Position numbers and translations under genes: made by a program | Notes under the pieces: generated by a model | What the model saw: the letters and a program-made list of their open reading frames with translations, nothing else | Told to the model about the DNA's origin: nothing | Databases searched by the model: none | NCBI GenBank assembly: GCA_028023455.1 | Contig: JAQFVV010000037.1 | Coordinates: 2,236,001-2,300,000 of the forward strand | Source of the DNA: Epiperipatus broadwayi | Lineage: Eukaryota > Onychophora > Udeonychophora > Euonychophora > Peripatidae | Length of the DNA: 64,000 bases | Direction: 5' to 3' | Part shown: positions 59,616 through 64,000 of the stretch, in pieces | How the letters are laid out: every line of letters starts with the position of its first letter | Position numbering within the stretch: position 1 is the stretch's first letter

Positions 59616-60653
59616 ATCTTAAGTATATATACTATACTTGTATTTCAATAATATATCGAGTAGAAAATCATATGAAATAAATATCTTTTATTTGACAAAC
59701 TAGACTAGCATTGATATACAAAAAGGTAAAAATAGTTGTTTAGAATTTGTTCAAAATTTGTTTTAGTAAGATATTATGTGATTGTTCCATAAAGTATTAA
59801 TATATATATATTGCATTCTTATGTTTTATATAATTACCCTTGCTTGTCAAGTCTTTTAAATATAATTTTGGATTTAAGTTGATTGTTAATTTTTTTTTCA
59901 ATTCTAAATGCATTTATTTCATATTTGATAAATTCAGCCCTTACATTTAGACCATTAATATTTCTTTTTTTAAAAAAAGGATTCCAAAATATTGATGTTG
60001 TTGTACTGTACATATATAAAATGCACTATAAAGCTGTTGAAATAAATGTTCATTATGGTGATATTATAAATAGATATTGTATTTTTAAATTAGTTGCATA
60101 TATTGTATGAGTGTGGATTAGGCTTGAATATTATGAAAGGGACTGTATTTTAAGTGTATCTAATCAATTTATGATTTAACAAAACCTTATTATTTGAAGG
60201 TATCATCATTCAAGAGAAGAAGGAGTATTTATGTTGCAAATTCATTTAAATTTGATTAATTCTTTATTGAATTATTTTTTTAAACGGTGTCACACTCATA
60301 TAATAATTACAAAAAACTTTGAAGGCAGTTTTTTTGATTGAAATTGCACTGTATATAATAGACTGTACATAATTATTGATAGAATTTTAGATGATAATTT
60401 AAACTAATCAAGGTAAAAAAGGACATTGGAATTAACTTTTTTTTTCTTTTTGTAAGAGTTATTCCTAAATTATTTCATTATTGGAAATACATGTACAGTG
60501 AAGAATTATCAAATTAAAAAATTTCATTTATTTTAAATTTTGTTGGTTTGCTATCTTTTAATATATAACTTAAATATGTATTTTTTATTCTTAATTCTGT
60601 TATATTTTTCTAATATTTCAGATTACATGTTCTAATTTTTTTTTTTTTTATAG
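59616..60653. other. Last CBP intron, 3' part
   Basis: A+T-rich sequence without recognised elements. It ends in a long T-tract and TATAG at 60649-60653, the acceptor of the terminal exon. The frame 59883-60110 is unassigned. Confidence 0.5.
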
Positions 60654-62525
60654 GATTTTGATTTATGTGTTAATTGTTATGACAAGGACGGCCACCCTCA
60701 CAAGATGGAGAAGTTGGGATTCGATCTAGATGACGGTTCCACGCAGAATGATCAGAAGGAGGCCAACCCTCAGGAATCTCGGCGATTATCCATCCAGAGG
60801 TGTATACAATCATTAGTACATGCATGCCAGTGTCGCGATGCAAATTGTCGACTACCAAGTTGTCAGAAAATGAAGCGTGTTGTTCAACATACTAAAAGCT
60901 GTAAAAGGAAAACTAATGGCGGCTGTCCAATCTGTAAACAACTTATTGCTCTTTGTTGTTATCATGCTAGGCACTGCCAGGAAGCAAAATGTCCAGTGCC
61001 ATTCTGTCTCAACATTAAGCATAAATTAAGGCAGCAGCAATTACAACAGCGCCTCCAACAAGCTCAAATGTTACGGCGAAGAATGGCAACTATGCAGCGA
61101 GTTATGCCAGCTCCACCCATGGCTCAAACTAATCAGCCACAGCAAAGTGCTCCGCATCCAGGCATGCAACCACAACCAGGAATAGGATTAAAACCTCATA
61201 CACAGGGACCACCAGCGGCAGCATTACAAGCTGTTCAACAAGTCCAGGCTGCTGCAGCTAGACAGCAAGTACCCCATCAAATGCCCATTAGTTATGGCAA
61301 AGCCAATCCCACCGCTAATGGGGGTGCTGTAATGCCTCCTCCACCTCAAATGCCTCAACATATTCAAAAGCCAATTAACACTATGCCTGTTGGTCCCAAT
61401 CCTAAAGTATTATCAACAATGGGACAGTGGGAAAATATGTATCAACAACCACCTCAGCAACCTCAGCCGGGTCTTAGGCAATTGAGTTCTATAATGGCAG
61501 GTAGAAATCCATCCCCACAAATGAATCCTGGATTAACGCCACCTCAACCTGGTATGCAAAGACCAACTCCAGTTCCTCAAGCATTACAGCAACTTTTGCA
61601 AACTTTAAAATCTCCAAGTACACCTGAGCAGCAAGCACAAGTTCTGAATATTCTTAAAAGTAATCCTCAGTTAATGGCTGCAGTAATTAAACAAAGACAA
61701 CAACATCAACAACAGCCACAACAAGGCCAAGTGATGATGCAGCAAGATCCAATTCAAACAATGCAACAGGGATGTCAGACTCAACAGCAGCAGCAACAAC
61801 AACAACAGCAGCAGCAACAACAACAACAACAGTTGTTAGCTCAGAACCAGTGGCTCAGGCAACAGCAATTACTTGCCATGCAACGTCAGCAGCAACAGCA
61901 ACAGCAGTTTCAAGCACCTTCTGCACCACCTTATTCCCAGGCTCAAAGGATGCGAGGGCCACATCCAATGAATTTTCCACAACAGAATTTTCAGGGGGAT
62001 AGCCAGCAGCATTTAGCTCAATTTCAGCAACAGCAACAAATGATCCATGCGCAACAACAAGCTCAGTTGAAGCAACAAATGGTATCATCAAATCAGCCCA
62101 TGAGTCCGCAGCAGCAGATGATGCCTCCTAATCATCCAATTCAATCTCCTCAGCAAATCATGCAACAAGTTAGATCGCCACCTCCTGGAGCTGCTACAAC
62201 ATTACCGCAGGCGGTGCGATCACCTCAACCTATTACATCTCCACGTCAACAACCAACAACCCCTTCGCCAAGGCAGCAGTTACAACCATCTCCCACTATT
62301 CATTTAGGACAAACACATTCCCCTCATCCAAATGCTGCCCATACTCCTGACCAAAATCAAATGAACTCAAATGATATGATGCTTCCACAGATTCCTGTGT
62401 CGCATGGAAATATGCCACAGTTACAAAGTCCAGCCAACCAAGAGTTAGGACTGGTTAGGGAAGAATCTGATGTGGCGTCATTACCGCCACAGGACCAACT
62501 CACAAAGTTTGTGGAGAACTTGTAG
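60654..62525 (+). CDS. nej/CBP: CBP/p300 terminal coding exon: ZZ end, TAZ2, NCBD, Q-rich tail
   Basis: 1872 nt (623 codons plus TAG), phase 0 after TATAG. Residues 1-17 ([17 protein letters not shown]) supply the last two Cys and two His of the ZZ finger. Residues 42-148 form TAZ2: [20 protein letters not shown] then [17 protein letters not shown] and [18 protein letters not shown], with the HCCC zinc-binding pattern of a four-helix transcription-factor dock. NCBD lies at about residues 304-349 ([20 protein letters not shown] then [19 protein letters not shown]), the molten-globule domain binding p160 coactivators and IRF-type partners. The rest is Gln/Pro/Met-rich low-complexity sequence with a 17-Gln run. 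The Met at 60705 is internal, not a start. The whole C-terminus is in one exon, as in other animals. Smaller frames in other registers here are shadows. Confidence 0.98.
   Translation, partial: DFDLCVNCYDKDGHPHKMEKLGFDLDDGSTQNDQKEANPQESRRLSIQRCIQSLVHACQCRDANCRLPSCQKMKRVVQHTKSCKRKTNGGCPICKQLIALCCYHARHCQEAKCPVPFCLNIKHKLRQQQLQQRLQQAQMLRRRMATMQRVMPAPPMAQTNQPQQSAPHPGMQPQPGIGLKPHTQGPPAAALQAVQQVQAAAARQQVPHQMPISYGKANPTANGGAVMPPPPQMPQHIQKPINTMPVGPNPKVLSTMGQWENMYQQPPQQPQPGLRQLSSIMAGRNPSPQMNPGLTPPQPGMQRPTPVPQALQQLLQTLKSPSTPEQQAQVLNILKSNPQLMAAVIKQRQQHQQQPQQGQVMMQQDPIQTMQQGCQTQQQQQQQQQQQQQQQQQLLAQNQWLRQQQLLAMQRQQQQQQQFQAPSAPPYSQAQRMRGPHPMNFPQQNFQGDSQQHLAQFQQQQQMIHAQQQAQLKQQMVSSNQPMSPQQQMMPPNHPIQSPQQIMQQVRSPPPGAATTLPQAVRSPQPITSPRQQPTTPSPRQQLQPSPTIHLGQTHSPHPNAAHTPDQNQMNSNDMMLPQIPVSHGNMPQLQSPANQELGLVREESDVASLPPQDQLTKFVENL
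61563..61701 (+). other. NCBD (IBiD) segment of CBP
   Basis: Encodes the nuclear-coactivator-binding domain. [20 protein letters not shown] and [14 protein letters not shown] keep the three amphipathic helices and the PQLMAA turn of vertebrate CBP almost unchanged, while the flanking sequence is unalignable glutamine/proline-rich tail. Confidence 0.93.
61782..61832 (+). repeat. CAG/CAA repeat, 17 glutamines
   Basis: Seventeen uninterrupted Gln codons (mixed CAG and CAA) in the CBP C-terminal tail, followed 52 bases later by a second, seven-Gln run (about 61888-61908). Codon mixing suggests slow turnover rather than pure triplet expansion. Confidence 0.95.
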
Positions 62526-64000
62526 TATTAAATAACTTTATATAAATACTTTTGAAAGACTTATAAACTATAGAGATTGGTCCGTAAATATTGTATTTTG
62601 TCGTGTTATGAACAAAATGTCAATTTTTGAAAGAGATGTTTTATTATTTTATATCTTGCCTCTCTGGAAGTAAAAGGTCATTAAGCCACTCCATTATATT
62701 AAAAAAAAAAGGTGATGATTTTTCTAGGTAAGAAATTGTATACATCATCGGCTATAACATAATTTGTATAGATAGTTGAACATACTGCTCTCATCCTTTA
62801 AAAATAAAAAAATGACCTTTTTAATTTTTTTTTCTCTCCAGTTTGTCCATGATGTAGATTTTAATTCTATAGAGATGGTAGCTGTCATGTGGTAGTCTTT
62901 GTCTCCATTCTGCTATTTTTTTATTGTTATTGTTGTAGTTTAAAAAAAAAAAAAATCATGCAAGCCGTAAAAGAGAAAAAAAGAAGATCCTCTTTAGGAT
63001 CTAGGAATTATTAAATAAATAAATAAAAAAAAAAAAACTCCAATGAATTGTACAAAGCGCACATCAAATGCTATTTCCTACTGTGCTACTATCTTAAATA
63101 AATGTGTGCACTTTTCTTTTTTTTTTTAACAGCGTGTCTTCCTTCATGCTCAGGAATACAAAAGTGGGAATGCAAAATGTGATTTTTTTTTTTTTGTTTT
63201 TTTTTTTGTTTTGTTTTTTTTTTTTTGCCCAAGCATTATGGCTGCAGAAATCAGATTTTTGAACTTTGAAAATATTATCAACAATTGTGCTTTATAAAAT
63301 TGATTTAGACAATTGTCAATGCCTTAAGAAGCTTATAAAATTAAATTAATCTGAGAATTGCCTGTTAAAAAAAATATATTACTATTTTTTTATTAAAACT
63401 TTAGGTCAAGACTATTATTAATTTAAATTTTAATTTAATTTTTTATTTATTTATTTGATTTAATAAAAACACTAATATCTCTCTGCAGAAATTGGTAAGG
63501 ACTACATAGTGCTACAGTCATACATAACTGTGATAAATCCATATTTGTGTTCCCAAATGATTTTGAAGTGAGGCATATGCAACATGGACAAACATATATG
63601 CTGTTTTTTCTCTTTCCTCTTTTCTCATTTGTTATTCAGTCTTGTCTTTTTTGCATTCAGCTCTACTATTTATTTAATAAAATTCCATGCATTTTGTACA
63701 GCATTAAAAGATTTTACAAACAACAATACTTTTTTCAGTGAGTGATATTTCATTATGAAAAAAAAATCCCAGAAATGTTAATTTATCTTTTTTTTTTTTG
63801 TTTTGTTTTGTTTTATTTTTTTTTTTAAAGAGATATATATATATTTTTATTATAATTTTTTAAAACCTAGAAAATTAGCCAAATTGTGCAACTGTACCTA
63901 GAAAAGAACTCCTAAGAGGCTTCAAGAAGATATGCAAGGGATTGTATATATTTTGTATTATTTATCATAATTACAAGCAATATTTAAAAAAAAAAAAACA
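62526..64000 (+). other. CBP 3' UTR and downstream sequence
   Basis: A+T-rich trailer with no reading frame of note (63547-63741 is treated as chance). Candidate AATAAA signals: 62803-62808, 63014-63019, 63097-63102 and 63676-63681. T-tracts at 63182-63228 and 63788-63827 could serve as downstream U-rich elements. The cleavage site cannot be fixed from sequence. Confidence 0.6.
63097..63102 (+). terminator. Candidate polyadenylation signal AATAAA
   Basis: AATAAA followed within about 10-30 bases by a GTGTGCAC and T-rich stretch, the usual layout of a poly(A) signal with a downstream GU/U-rich element. It would give a 3' UTR of about 600 bases. Other AATAAA sites nearby compete. Confidence 0.4.

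Noticed and set aside
61772-62091. Open frames on both strands overlapping the terminal CBP exon
   Set aside because: Out-of-frame shadows of the CAG/CAA-rich coding sequence.

Overview
This window is a piece of an AT-rich (roughly three-quarters A+T by eye) animal nuclear genome. It carries one real host gene on the + strand: the 3' half of a CREB-binding protein / p300 histone acetyltransferase gene (CBP, called nejire in Drosophila). Six coding exons are recognisable: 11363-11476, 11628-11793, 20145-20369 (alternative donor at 20339), 39461-39619, 55120-55401 and 60654-62525. Together they encode about 938 residues: most of the HAT domain with its lysine-rich autoinhibitory loop, the ZZ zinc finger, TAZ2, the nuclear-coactivator-binding domain (NCBD) and a long Q/P-rich tail ending in a TAG stop. 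The 5' half of the gene lies upstream, so everything from 1 to 11362 is intron. Wording such as [20 protein letters not shown] and GFDLDDGS is closer to arthropod CBP as I remember it than to vertebrate CBP. Large introns, high A+T and the transposon mix suggest an arthropod, possibly a chelicerate such as a spider; that placement is an inference.

The introns (about 0.15, 8.4, 19.1, 15.5 and 5.3 kb) are packed with decayed mobile DNA. The clearest group is a set of five TIR elements (891-3472, 6806-8911, 21694-23462, 29960-31814, 52777-53893). They share 8-bp target-site duplications, GC-rich termini mostly starting GGT, and a related subterminal motif. The element at 6806-8911 contains a broken transposase of the IS1595/ISXO2-like type used by Merlin elements, which suggests that all five belong to Merlin. 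The copies at 21.7 kb and 30.0 kb are close relatives in opposite orientation around a 6.5-kb spacer.

Other mobile DNA: a Penelope-like RT remnant (1-790); two LINE remnants (about 3.96-4.44 and 32.3-34.0 kb); four pogo/Tigger-like deletion derivatives with CACCTGGGTCTC ends and TA duplications (12.8, 39.7, 44.8, 48.7 kb); a mariner deletion derivative (55.8-56.7 kb); a hAT/GTF2IRD2-like transposase remnant with an exact 165-bp tandem duplication (25.3-26.5 kb); a hAT MITE nested in a foldback element (58.0-59.6 kb); other foldback MITEs; tRNA-derived insertions; and a four-copy array of a 333-bp repeat (17034-18348).

No bacterial features, CRISPR, rRNA or intact second gene were seen. The rest of the introns is low-complexity A+T DNA. 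I found no wholly new biological system. The best candidates for follow-up are the Merlin-like family with its conserved subterminal motif, the 333-bp array with its internal palindromes, and the alternative donor inside the CBP autoinhibitory loop.
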